A stretch of 64,000 nucleotides of DNA from Halorubrum laminariae (GTDB lineage: Archaea > Halobacteriota > Halobacteria > Halobacteriales > Haloferacaceae): NCBI RefSeq assembly GCF_024494655.1, contig NZ_JANHDL010000001.1, positions 545,747-609,746 of the forward strand, read 5' to 3'. Numbering within the stretch: position 1 is the first letter of the stretch; the number at the start of each line of letters is the position of its first letter. Made by a program: the position numbers and the translations under genes. This document shows, piece after piece, positions 37,469-45,809 of the stretch. The notes under the pieces were generated by a model, which was not told the origin of the DNA, ran no database searches, and was given only the letters and a program-made list of their open reading frames with translations.

Positions 37469-37594
37469 CTACCCCGACGCCTCGTATCCGGCATCCTCGA
37501 CCGCGCGAACGAGCGCGTCGGGGTCGGCGTCGCCCTCGACGGTCGCAGCACCGCGCTGGCGGTCCGCACGGGCGTCGATAATAGTTCGACTCAT
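37469..37594 (-). pseudogene. Truncated heavy-metal (copper) chaperone, metal site deleted
   Basis: 41-residue frame from ATG 37594: MSRTI followed at once by DARADRQRGAATVEGDADPD and ALVRAVEDAGYEASG. The second part is the C-terminal two thirds of an HMA/CopZ domain; a normal one reads MSRTI-xVxGMxCxxC and is about 65 residues. The GMxCxxC metal loop and first helix, some 22-25 residues, are missing, in frame. It cannot bind copper in the normal way. It lies divergent from a TRASH-domain regulator that would be its usual controller; the copper ATPase often found next to it is absent here. Confidence 0.7.
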
Positions 37595-37667
37595 GACACG
37601 GGTCGGTAGACGACGGAAGATTTTGTGCGTTTTCTCTTCGGAATCGGACCTCAGATCGCTTCGCGAA

Positions 37668-37680
37668 TTTCGATTCGAAA
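37668..37680. promoter_or_regulatory. Possible operator, TTTCG-att-CGAAA
   Basis: A 13-nt inverted repeat (5-bp arms, 3-nt spacer) in the 131-nt region between the truncated chaperone and the regulator. Placed where an Lrp-type autoregulator might bind. Short, so weak evidence alone. Confidence 0.3.
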
Positions 37681-37725
37681 GTATCACCGGCAACGCTCTT
37701 GTGCCTGCCGGACTTTGGACCTGCA

Positions 37726-38337
37726 ATGCGAGACCTTGACGAGACTGACGTAGAGATTCTCTCGCTTCTGGCCGCGAACGCTCGGCGGTCGTTCAGCGAG
37801 ATCGGCGAGCGCGTGGGGCTGTCCGGGCCGGCGGTGTCGGACCGCGTCACGCGGCTGGAGGAGACGGGCGTCATCGAGGGGTTCACCGTCGACGTCGACC
37901 GGACGAAGCTCCGCGGGGGCGTCCCCGTCATGGTCGACGTCGACCTCGCGGCCGACGCCGGAGTGGGGGGTGAAACGGCGCTGGAGTCTGCCCGAGAGCG
38001 CCTCCGCGAGGCCGACGCCGTCGAACACGTGTTCGTCACCGTCGAGGGCGATATTCGGTTGTACGCCCGGATCGGAGGGAATAGCGTTCGGGAGTGGCTC
38101 GCGGGGACCTTCGAGGGGCTCCCTGTCGACGACTGGACGGTCACGCTCGTCGACGAGGTCGAGTGGACCCCCTCGATCGATGGCATCGAGTTCGCGCTGA
38201 CCTGTGCGGAGTGTTCGAACACGGTCGACAGCGAAGGCGAGACGACTAGGATCGACGGCGAAGTGTACCACTTCTGTTGTTCGTCCTGTCTGTCGCGGTT
38301 CCGCGACCGCTACCAGCGGCTCGAAGAGGGCGCGTGA
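37726..38337 (+). CDS. Lrp/AsnC-like regulator with C-terminal TRASH metal-sensing domain
   Basis: 203 residues. N-terminal winged helix (MRDLDETDVEILSLLAANAR; IGERVGLSGPAVSDRVTRLEE, residues 1-50), a central Lrp-like ligand/oligomerisation part, and a C-terminal TRASH domain (LTCAECSNTVDSEGE...YHFCCSSCLSRFRDRYQ, from about 160) whose cysteines bind metal. Closely resembles the Halobacterium copper regulator VNG1179C, which controls a copper ATPase and an HMA chaperone. Here the divergent chaperone gene is gutted, so the target regulon may be elsewhere or lost. Confidence 0.88.
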   Translation: MRDLDETDVEILSLLAANARRSFSEIGERVGLSGPAVSDRVTRLEETGVIEGFTVDVDRTKLRGGVPVMVDVDLAADAGVGGETALESARERLREADAVEHVFVTVEGDIRLYARIGGNSVREWLAGTFEGLPVDDWTVTLVDEVEWTPSIDGIEFALTCAECSNTVDSEGETTRIDGEVYHFCCSSCLSRFRDRYQRLEEGA

Positions 38338-38636
38338 CGCCCGCGGCAGTCCGCTTGGCCGCCGCCGGCGGGCGGTCCACGAGCGATCCGGGCGGACACC
38401 GCAGCGACGCGGCCGAATTTCGGTTCGGGTGCGCGCGCGAGCGAACCGGTCCGCGTTTCGGGCTGACCCGGCCTCGATGGGCGGTCGAAGCGGCCCCGAT
38501 CGGCGGCGAGCCGACGGACACAGGCACAGATCGACAAGACATGCGTACAGCCGCGTTAACCGGGACACAAACCGGATTAAACCGCGTTAAGGGAGTTCGC
38601 TTTTTATGTGGTACCGACGGCACGACCCGAGTGGAC
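38338..38636. other. Intergenic region, promoter only
   Basis: GC-rich 299 nt without a supported gene. A TTTTTATGTGG box at about 38610-38620 lies 20-25 nt before the start of the secreted-protein gene and is its likely promoter. Confidence 0.45.
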
Positions 38637-39833
38637 ATGAGCGACAGAACGATTGGAACGAAACCGATTGCGCTGCTTTTGGTCGCCGTCGTCGCGCTCG
38701 GCGCGACGGCCGGCGTCGCGGCCGCCGACGGCGAACTCGGCGTGACCGTCGACGACGTTGACGGCGAACCGACGGTGACGGTCACTGAGAACGACACGGC
38801 ACTCGAGAACGCGACGGTGAACGTCACGGTCGCGGATCCGGCAAACGAATCGTACGCCGGAGCGGGCGAGTACACGACTGATGAGAACGGCACGGTGACG
38901 CTACCCGAACCCGAGGAGAACGTCACGGTCGACGTGACCGCGACCGCTGACAATCGGAGCGCGTCCACGACGGCCGATCTCGAAGCGTCGGCCGGGCTCG
39001 CACTCGACGTGGTGATCGACGACGGCGAGCCGGTCGTCTCGGTGACGGACGACGGCGACGCGGTCGAGAACGCCTCACTCAACGTCACCACGGCCGACGG
39101 GCAGAACGTCACCTACGTCGGCGAGGGCGACTACGAGACAGACGAGAACGGCACGGTGACGCTGCCCGCGCCCGAGGAGAACGTCACGGTCGACGTGACC
39201 GCGACCGTCGGAAACGACTCGATCGCGGCGACAGTCGACCTGACCGTCGAGTCGGCCGAGGAACCGGTGGCCGAAGAGCCGGCCGGAGATCGCCCGTTCG
39301 GGCAGTTGGTGCGCGACTTCATCGACCGTATCGGTGACCGCGAGGGCGGTATCGGTGCCGCCGTCTCGGACTTCGTGAGAGAGAACAACCCGGGGAACGC
39401 GCCGGATGACGCCGGCGCTCCCGATGACGCCGGTAACGAGAGCGACGACGACGCGGCCAACGCGAGCGACGGTCCCGGCAACGCGCCGGACCGCGCGGGT
39501 AACGGAAACGGAAACGGGAACGACGGCGATCAGGGACCGCCGGACAACGCTGGACCGAACGGTGACGACGACGGGAACGACGCGGACAGCGAGCGCGGCC
39601 CGCCGGACCAGGCAGGGCCCGACCGCGATGACGGCGACGACACCGAGGACAGCGAAGACGACGGATCCGACGGCGAGGAGGACGCGGACGAGGATGGTAC
39701 AGACGAGAACGCGAGCGACAACGACGCAGACGATGACGGTTCAGACGCTGACGACGGCGGGTCCAGTGGCGGCCCCGGAAACGGAAACGGCCCCAGCAAC
39801 GGTAACGGCGGAAACGGCAACGGTCCGCCGTAA
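38637..39833 (+). CDS. Secreted acidic protein with two Ig-like repeats and a Gly/Asn/Asp-rich tail
   Basis: 398 residues. Signal peptide: IALLLVAVVALGATAGVAAA, cleavage likely near residue 30. Two homologous beta-sandwich-like repeats follow (about 31-118 and 119-205), sharing YxGxGxYxTDENGTVTLP and PEENVTVDVTAT. They hold many N-x-S/T sequons (for example ENATVNVT, ENVTVDVT), as in N-glycosylated S-layer-associated proteins. Residues 245-398 are low complexity (PPDNAGPNGDDDG, GNGNGNGNDGD). No PGF-type C-terminal anchor is seen, so it may be released or held by charge. Function unknown. Confidence 0.75.
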   Translation: MSDRTIGTKPIALLLVAVVALGATAGVAAADGELGVTVDDVDGEPTVTVTENDTALENATVNVTVADPANESYAGAGEYTTDENGTVTLPEPEENVTVDVTATADNRSASTTADLEASAGLALDVVIDDGEPVVSVTDDGDAVENASLNVTTADGQNVTYVGEGDYETDENGTVTLPAPEENVTVDVTATVGNDSIAATVDLTVESAEEPVAEEPAGDRPFGQLVRDFIDRIGDREGGIGAAVSDFVRENNPGNAPDDAGAPDDAGNESDDDAANASDGPGNAPDRAGNGNGNGNDGDQGPPDNAGPNGDDDGNDADSERGPPDQAGPDRDDGDDTEDSEDDGSDGEEDADEDGTDENASDNDADDDGSDADDGGSSGGPGNGNGPSNGNGGNGNGPP

Positions 39834-39946
39834 CCGAGACGCGAAGTAGCGAACGAACGGAGCCGCGATTGCGGACACGAAGAGCGGATTTTTTCATCGT
39901 CGTCGCTTGTCGGCAGGGTTTAGTGCGGCGTGAGCGAACTGAGGGT

Positions 39947-41236
39947 ATGAGCGAAACCGCGTACTCACCGGTGTCACACCACCTCACGGACATCGAGTCG
40001 GCTCGGGAGGAGGGTCGCCGGAAGATGGACTGGGCGCTCCAACACATGCCGATCTTGAACGCGCTCCGCGAGGAGTTCGAGACGGCACAGCCGCTCGCGG
40101 GCGAGACGATCGCGATGGCGATGCACGTCGAGGCGAAGACCGCGAACCTCGTCGAACTGCTGGCGGACGGAGGGGCGGAAGTGGCGATCACCGGCTGCAA
40201 CCCGCTCTCGACGCACGACGACGTGTCGGCCGCGCTCGACGCCCACGAGTCGATCACCTCCTACGCGGTGCGCGGAGTCGACGACGAGGCGTACTACGAC
40301 GCGATGCACGCCTGTCTCGCCCACGAGCCGACGATCACCGTCGACGACGGGATGGACATGGTGAAGCTCGTCCACGAGGAGTACCCCGGGCTCATCGACT
40401 CGGTCGTCGGCGGGGCAGAGGAGACGACCACGGGCGTCGACCGGCTGCGCGCGATGGACGCCGACGGCGAGCTGAAGTACCCCGTCTTCGCCGTCAACGA
40501 CACGCCGATGAAGCGGCTGTTCGACAACGTCCACGGTACGGGAGAGTCGTCGCTCGCGACCATCGCGATGACGACGAACCTCTCGTGGGCCGGCAAGAAC
40601 GTCGTCGTCGGCGGGTACGGCCAGTGTGGAAAGGGCGTCGCGAAGAAGGCCTCGGGCCAGAACGCGAACGTCGTCGTCTGCGAGGTCGACCCCCGCAAGG
40701 CCCTCGAAGCCCACATGGAGGGATACGAGGTGCTCCCGATGGTCGAGGCCGCGAAGAAGGGAGACGTGTTCATCACGACCACCGGCAACCGCGACGTGAT
40801 CACCCGCGAGCACTTCGAGGAGATGCAGGACGGCGTCCTCCTCGCGAACGCCGGCCACTTCGACGTGGAGGTGAACCTCGACGATCTCGCGGATCTCGCG
40901 GTCGACCGCTACGAGGTCCGCGACGGCGTCGAGGGGTACGAAATGGAAGACGGCCGCGTTCTGAACGTGATCGCGGAGGGGCGGCTCGTCAACCTCGCCG
41001 CACCCCTCGCGCTCGGCCATCCCGTCGAGGTGATGGACCAGAGCTTCGGGGTGCAGGCGGTCGTCGTCCGCGAACTCGCCGAAAACGGCGAGAGCTACGA
41101 GCCCGGCGTTCACGACGTGCCCGATGACCTCGACCGCGAAGTCGCCGAGATCAAACTCGCCGCGGAAGGCGTCGAACACGATACGCTCACCGACGAACAG
41201 CGCGAGTACATGAACAGCTGGGAGCACGGAACATAG
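39947..41236 (+). CDS. ahcY: Adenosylhomocysteinase
   Basis: NAD-dependent hydrolysis of S-adenosylhomocysteine to adenosine and homocysteine, clearing the methyltransferase by-product. 429 residues from ATG 39947. MPILNALREEF, GCNPLSTHDDVSAAL, the substrate region VNDTPMKRLFDNVHGTGES and the NAD-binding GGYGQCGKGVAKKASG are all present, as is the C-terminal DEQREYMNSW tail. In the nucleotide loop GYGWCGRG of many members reads GYGQCGKG here. An upstream in-frame extension to 39869 is not used. Confidence 0.96.
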   Translation: MSETAYSPVSHHLTDIESAREEGRRKMDWALQHMPILNALREEFETAQPLAGETIAMAMHVEAKTANLVELLADGGAEVAITGCNPLSTHDDVSAALDAHESITSYAVRGVDDEAYYDAMHACLAHEPTITVDDGMDMVKLVHEEYPGLIDSVVGGAEETTTGVDRLRAMDADGELKYPVFAVNDTPMKRLFDNVHGTGESSLATIAMTTNLSWAGKNVVVGGYGQCGKGVAKKASGQNANVVVCEVDPRKALEAHMEGYEVLPMVEAAKKGDVFITTTGNRDVITREHFEEMQDGVLLANAGHFDVEVNLDDLADLAVDRYEVRDGVEGYEMEDGRVLNVIAEGRLVNLAAPLALGHPVEVMDQSFGVQAVVVRELAENGESYEPGVHDVPDDLDREVAEIKLAAEGVEHDTLTDEQREYMNSWEHGT

Positions 41237-41239
41237 TAG

Positions 41240-41600
41240 ATTAGATTGTGCGGTGCAGCGGCGCGCGCCTCCGAGCGCCCCAGAGGGCGCGAGGAGCGCC
41301 GCGCGAGGGAAGTCGACCGGTTGGAGCGAAGCGGAGACCGGCCGACGAGGCTGGGGAGGTGTGAGGTGCTGTGCGGTCGCGGTCGGGTGGGATTCGAAGG
41401 GGCAGCCGTGAGGCGGGCGCAGGCGACGCAAGCACTGGAAGGAGCGAGCAACGCGAGCGACTGAAGCGCGCAGCGAGCGTGCACCCGCCTCACGGCTGGG
41501 GCTTCGGCAGTTCCGGCGGTGACGAGAGCAGTCACGCACAACCTCGCGGCTGGGGCTTTGGCCGTCTCGGTCGTGATGGGTCACACTGAGACGAGCGACG
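41240..41600. repeat. Structured intergenic repeat with a 15-bp stem
   Basis: Non-coding GC-rich block. Stems seen: GCGCCC/GGGCGC around 41273-41290, an ACCGG pair around a GGAGCGAAGCGGA loop near 41318-41338, and a perfect 15-bp stem 41403-41417 with 41484-41498. It ends with two near-repeats of CGGCTGGGGCTTCGGC/CGGCTGGGGCTTTGGC. Phrases such as GGTGTGAGGTGCTGTGCGG and GGGGCAGCCG recur, in my memory, between genes of many haloarchaea with different stem sequences; that memory needs checking. Possibly a mobile or RNA-encoding repeat. Confidence 0.55.
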
Positions 41601-41658
41601 ATCTGTCGTCTCCACAGCCCTCACACCCTTTTTGAGCGACGACCCCGTACGAGTCGTA

Positions 41659-42438
41659 GTGACAGTCACGAGCGTCCACAACCCCAGCCACCGCGAGGCC
41701 CTCTGGGAGATGGAGGACGCCTTCGAGCGCGGCGACCTGATAAGCGTCTTCGGGCGCTGCACGGTCGACTACGAGGGCAGAGCCTCCTCCGAACTTGGCT
41801 CGGGCGATCGGCTGGTCGTGTTGAAGCCCGACGGGGCTGCCCTCGTTCACACCGACGAGGGCCGCCAGCCGGTCAACTGGCAGCCGCCGGGGTCGGAACA
41901 CCGCGCCGCGGTCCGCGAGGGACGACTCCGCGTCGTCTCGACCAGAACGAATCCCGCGGAAACGCTCACCGTCGCCTTCGAGGACGTGCACCAGCTCTCC
42001 GCACTAACGGTCACCGGCGGCCGCGACCTCGACCTGCACGGCAGCGAGGAGGATCTCCGGACCCGCATCCTCGAACGCCCCGACATCGTCGAGCCGGGAT
42101 TCGAGCCGACGGAGACGGAACGTCCCTCGATCGCCGGACCGATGGACGTGTTCGGCGTCGACGCCGACGGCACGCCGGTCGTTGTCGAGTTGAAGCGACG
42201 GCGAGTCGGCCCGGACGCGGTCGGCCAGTTGGCGCGATACGTCCGGGGGCTGCGGGAGGAACTGGGCATCAACGACAGCGGTTTCGATGGTGACTCCGTC
42301 GGCGACGCCGATGGCGACGACGGAGAGACGCCCGCCGTCCGCGGCGTACTGGTCGCCCCCTCCGTCACCGACCGCGCCGCCGAGCGGCTGGCGGATCACG
42401 GGTTCGACCACGTCGCGCTCGATCCGACTGACGAGTGA
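41659..42438 (+). CDS. nucS: Mismatch-specific endonuclease NucS/EndoMS
   Basis: RecB-like nuclease that cuts branched or mismatched DNA and works with PCNA. 259 residues from GTG 41659. This start is chosen over TTG 41632 because CCCTTTTTGA at about 41626-41635 is placed as a TATA box for a leaderless message from 41659, and the protein then begins like other haloarchaeal NucS. N-terminal DNA-binding half: LISVFGRCTVDYEGRASSEL and HTDEGRQPVNWQPPGS. C-terminal catalytic half: DVFGVDADGTPVVVELKRRR with the Asp-(Glu-x-Lys) triad, then GQLARYVRGLREEL. An acidic insert near residues 210-225 replaces part of a loop. Complete. Confidence 0.92.
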   Translation: MTVTSVHNPSHREALWEMEDAFERGDLISVFGRCTVDYEGRASSELGSGDRLVVLKPDGAALVHTDEGRQPVNWQPPGSEHRAAVREGRLRVVSTRTNPAETLTVAFEDVHQLSALTVTGGRDLDLHGSEEDLRTRILERPDIVEPGFEPTETERPSIAGPMDVFGVDADGTPVVVELKRRRVGPDAVGQLARYVRGLREELGINDSGFDGDSVGDADGDDGETPAVRGVLVAPSVTDRAAERLADHGFDHVALDPTDE

Positions 42439-42529
42439 GTCGCCCGCACACGCCGCGAGCGTGGCGAACGCGACGCCTCGCTATCGAAGGCTTTATCGCC
42501 GCAGCGAAGGCTACATCGGATAAGTAACC

Positions 42530-43060
42530 ATGTCTGACAAACCCGCCTCCATGTACCGGACGATCGACAAGCCGTCGTACACCCGCCGCGAGTACATCAC
42601 GGGTATCCCGGGCTCGAAGATCGCCCAGCACAACATGGGCGATCTGTCCACCGAGCCGGACGACTATCCGGTCCAGATCAGCCTTCGCGTCGAGGAGGAA
42701 CTCCAGATCCGGCACGGCTCGCTGGAGAGCGCGCGCCTCTCGGCGAACCGCCACCTCATCAAGGAACTCGGCGAGGGCAACTACAAGATGACCCTCCGCA
42801 AGTTCCCCCATCAGGTCATTCGAGAGAACAAGCAGGCGACCGGCGCAGGCGCGGACCGCGTCTCAGACGGGATGCGACAGGCGTTCGGCAAGCCGGTCGG
42901 GACCGCCGCACGACTCGGTAAGGACGACATCGTCTTCACCGCCTACTGCGACGTCGACCAAGCCTCCGTCGTGAAAGAGGCGTTCCGCCGCGCGTACAAC
43001 AAGCTCTCGCCGCCGTGCCGGATCACGGTCGAGCGCGGCGAGAAGCTGCTCGTCTCGTAG
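42530..43060 (+). CDS. rpl10e: 50S ribosomal protein L10e (uL16)
   Basis: 176 residues; archaeal/eukaryotic form of L16. Blocks [36 protein letters not shown] and [17 protein letters not shown] are diagnostic. Sits at the peptidyl-transferase/tRNA region of the large subunit. A GCTTTATCGC box near 42488-42497 precedes it. Confidence 0.97.
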   Translation: MSDKPASMYRTIDKPSYTRREYITGIPGSKIAQHNMGDLSTEPDDYPVQISLRVEEELQIRHGSLESARLSANRHLIKELGEGNYKMTLRKFPHQVIRENKQATGAGADRVSDGMRQAFGKPVGTAARLGKDDIVFTAYCDVDQASVVKEAFRRAYNKLSPPCRITVERGEKLLVS

Positions 43061-43186
43061 ACGGCAACACACTTTTCGAGGCGTGGTTCGCGACCGGTAT
43101 CGGCCTCGCCGTCTTCTCGCGGCGTCACGTGTCCGAGAGACGGCGAGCCGAACTCCTGAAATACCTCGCTCGCGTACCGACGGGCA

Positions 43187-45241
43187 GTGTCAAAGCAGTT
43201 GGCCGAGGTCGAGACGCTCTTTCTCCACGAGGCGCGGAGCGACTACACCGTCGTCGCCACCCGCGACGGGAGTCGCGTGCTCCGCGGGCGGCTCGAACTC
43301 AAGGAGACGTCGGCGGGACCCCGTCCGGGGAAGTTCCGCGTCGTTCGCGACGGCGAGGACCACCCCCGTAGCCCGGACGAGTTCGTCGACCTCGCGCGTG
43401 CGGCCGATCGGATTCGGATCTCAGAGCAGACCGCACCAGAGAGTCGCGAACGCTTGGAAGCGATGCTTGACGGCTATCAGCTGGAGTCGCTCACGGTTCG
43501 GACCTGTCGCCGGTGCGCGAACAACGGCCGATACGGACCGATCACGGCCGAGACCGCGATCGAGCACAACGACGAGCTGATCTGCCGAGACTGTGCTCGG
43601 CGGGAGTTGGAACGAGAACTGTCGTACAAAGGTGAGTTTACGGGCGCAGCCGAAGAGCGACTCGAAGAGCTGCTGTATGAGTCCGGCGACCTCGACCGGA
43701 TCGTCAATCTCCTACAGGGCGGACTCGATCCGGACCTCACGAAGTACGACGAGGTGTCCGCGAACGTCGATGACATCTCGCCGGTGCAGACCGCCGACTT
43801 GGACCTTCATCCGGCCCTCTCGGATCTCGTGCAAGACCGGTTCGACGAACTGCTCCCGGTCCAGAGCCTCTCGGTGCGGAACGGGCTCTTGGAGGGTGAC
43901 GACCAGCTCGTCGTGAGCGCGACTGCGACTGGGAAGACGCTCGTCGGAGAGCTAACGGGGATCGATCGGGCGCTGAACGGTGACGGGAAGTTGCTGTTTT
44001 TGGTTCCGCTCGTCGCGCTCGCAAACCAGAAACACGAGGACTTCGAGGATCGCTACGGCGACCTGCTCGACGTCTCGATTCGTGTGGGCTCCTCGCGAGT
44101 GAACGACGACGGCAACCGGTTCGACCCGAACGCGGACGTTATCGTCGGCACCTACGAGGGGATCGACCACGCGCTCCGGACCGGCAAGGACCTAGGCGAC
44201 GTGGGGACGGTCGTCATCGACGAGGTTCACACGCTGAAGGAGGGAGAACGCGGCCACCGGCTCGACGGACTCATTTCCCGACTGAAGTACTACAGCGAGG
44301 ATCGGATGGAGACGCACTCGGGATACGATGGGACGCAGTTCGTCTACCTCTCGGCAACGGTCGGAAACCCTGAGTGGCTCGCTGAGCGCCTCCGTGCCAC
44401 GCTGATCGAGTTCGAGGAGCGACCCGTGCCAATCGAGCGTCACGTCACCTTCGCCGACAGTCGGGAAAAGGCCAATATCGCCGACAAGCTCGTCAAGCGG
44501 GAGTTCGACACGAAGTCGTCGAAGGGGTACCGCGGGCAGACGATCATCTTTACGAACTCCCGGCGGCGCTGTCACGAGATCAGCCGAAAGCTCCGATACG
44601 ACTCCGCGCCGTATCACGCCGGGCTCGACTACAAGCGCCGGAAGACGGTCGAACGGCAGTTCGGGAATCAGGACCTGTCTGCGGTCGTCACCACCGCGGC
44701 GCTCGCCGCCGGCGTCGACTTCCCCGCCTCGCAGGTGATCTTCGACTCGCTTGCGATGGGGATCGAGTGGCTCTCAGTCCAAGAGTTCTCCCAGATGCTC
44801 GGGCGGGCGGGGCGACCGGACTACCACGACCGCGGGCGGGTGTATCTCCTCGTCGAACCCGACGGGATCTACCACAACTCGATGGAGCGCACCGAAGACG
44901 AGGTCGCCTTTACCCTGCTCAAAGGCGAGATGGAAGACGTTTCGACCCACTACGACGAGACGGCCGCCGTCGAAGAGACGCTCGCGAACGTTATCGTCGC
45001 CGGAAAGAAAGCCAAGCGACTCAACGACCGGATGATAGGCGATGTGCCGACGAAACACGCGATTGGGAAGCTACTGGAGTGGAACTTCATCGACGGGTTC
45101 GATCCGACGCCACTCGGTCGCGGGATCACGAGGCACTTTCTCGCACCCGACGAGGCCTTCTTCATCCTCGATGCGATCCGAAAGGGGACGGACCCGTACG
45201 ACATCGTCGCCGACCTCGAACTACGCGACGACGAAGAATAA
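43187..45241 (+). CDS. Ski2-like DEAD/DEAH-box helicase with N-terminal zinc finger
   Basis: 684 residues from GTG 43187. A zinc finger CRRCANNGRYG...CRDC lies near residues 106-136 before the motor. Motor motifs: ATATGKT (motif I, about 245), DEVH (motif II, about 344), LSATVGNP (III), IIFTNSRRRCHEI (IV), AGVDFPA (V) and QMLGRAGRPDY (VI). The C-terminal part resembles the winged-helix/ratchet region of the Ski2/Hel308 branch (COG1202 type). Probable role in DNA or RNA unwinding during repair or RNA turnover; substrate not known. Confidence 0.88.
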   Translation: MSKQLAEVETLFLHEARSDYTVVATRDGSRVLRGRLELKETSAGPRPGKFRVVRDGEDHPRSPDEFVDLARAADRIRISEQTAPESRERLEAMLDGYQLESLTVRTCRRCANNGRYGPITAETAIEHNDELICRDCARRELERELSYKGEFTGAAEERLEELLYESGDLDRIVNLLQGGLDPDLTKYDEVSANVDDISPVQTADLDLHPALSDLVQDRFDELLPVQSLSVRNGLLEGDDQLVVSATATGKTLVGELTGIDRALNGDGKLLFLVPLVALANQKHEDFEDRYGDLLDVSIRVGSSRVNDDGNRFDPNADVIVGTYEGIDHALRTGKDLGDVGTVVIDEVHTLKEGERGHRLDGLISRLKYYSEDRMETHSGYDGTQFVYLSATVGNPEWLAERLRATLIEFEERPVPIERHVTFADSREKANIADKLVKREFDTKSSKGYRGQTIIFTNSRRRCHEISRKLRYDSAPYHAGLDYKRRKTVERQFGNQDLSAVVTTAALAAGVDFPASQVIFDSLAMGIEWLSVQEFSQMLGRAGRPDYHDRGRVYLLVEPDGIYHNSMERTEDEVAFTLLKGEMEDVSTHYDETAAVEETLANVIVAGKKAKRLNDRMIGDVPTKHAIGKLLEWNFIDGFDPTPLGRGITRHFLAPDEAFFILDAIRKGTDPYDIVADLELRDDEE

Positions 45242-45335
45242 GTGAAGAGTAACGGAATCGGATGCGTGTCAATCGCCCACGTGGGTCGAGGCGCAACGAA
45301 ACGTTTTAGCGGCCCATACAGGTAGATAGGGGTGC

Positions 45336-45406
45336 GGGACCGTGGGTTAGTGGTATACTCCGGGCCTTGGGTGCCCGTGACCCCGGTTCGAATCCGGGCG
45401 GTCCCA
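45336..45406 (+). tRNA. tRNA-Pro (TGG)
   Basis: 71 nt: acceptor GGGACCG/CGGTCCC, anticodon stem CGGGC/GCCCG with loop CTTGGGT giving TGG, T stem CCGG... with TTCGAAT loop. A GTTTTAGC box near 45303-45310 lies about 30 nt upstream. Confidence 0.95.
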
Positions 45407-45523
45407 CTCGTTTGCGAGAAACGAAGTGACGAGCGACGAGTCGCAACCACCCGGATTTGAAGCGGAGAACGGCGTAAGCCGATCGCTTGACCGTCTCGAT
45501 CCGCTTGCCGCCTTTCGAAATCC
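45407..45523. repeat. Hairpin and inverted tail copy downstream of tRNA-Pro
   Basis: Directly after the tRNA: GTTTGCGA pairs (one bulge) with TCGCAAC at about 45440-45446 around a GAAACGAAGTGACGAGCGACG loop. Then CCCGGATTTGAA at about 45450-45461 is an inverted copy (11 of 12) of the tRNA-Pro T-arm/acceptor region, and TTTCGAAATCC near 45513-45523 is a direct-orientation fragment. Same order of parts as at tRNA-Arg and tRNA-Asp. Confidence 0.5.
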
Positions 45524-45556
45524 TTTTGTCTCGAATCGGCGTTGGTCCGAGTGCGA

Positions 45557-45630
45557 GCCGCCTTAGCTCAGACTGGGAGAGCACTCGACTGAAGATCGAG
45601 CTGTCCCCCGTTCAAATCGGGGAGGCGGCA
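45557..45630 (+). tRNA. tRNA-Phe (GAA)
   Basis: 74 nt: acceptor GCCGCCT/AGGCGGC, anticodon stem CTCGA/TCGAG with loop CTGAAGA giving GAA, T stem CCCCG/CGGGG with TTCAAAT loop. Its last 22 bases recur, with one base missing, at 47633-47653. Confidence 0.95.
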
Positions 45631-45809
45631 TACCGATTCTACTCGGTTCTCATTCGCACGCAGGCAACGCCTTACGGCGATTTTCCTGCCGATTCCACGG
45701 TTAGATTTGACCATGATTCCACTCGCGCCCCGACGCCTTCTGGCGCTTCACTCATATTTGAGCCCCTGATCATATGTAACTACTGTCAAGGAGACTAATT
45801 GAGAATCGG

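Noticed and set aside
41632..42438. TTG start for nucS
   Set aside because: The TTG lies inside the TATA-like CCCTTTTTGA and would give nine extra residues not seen in relatives; GTG 41659 fits better.
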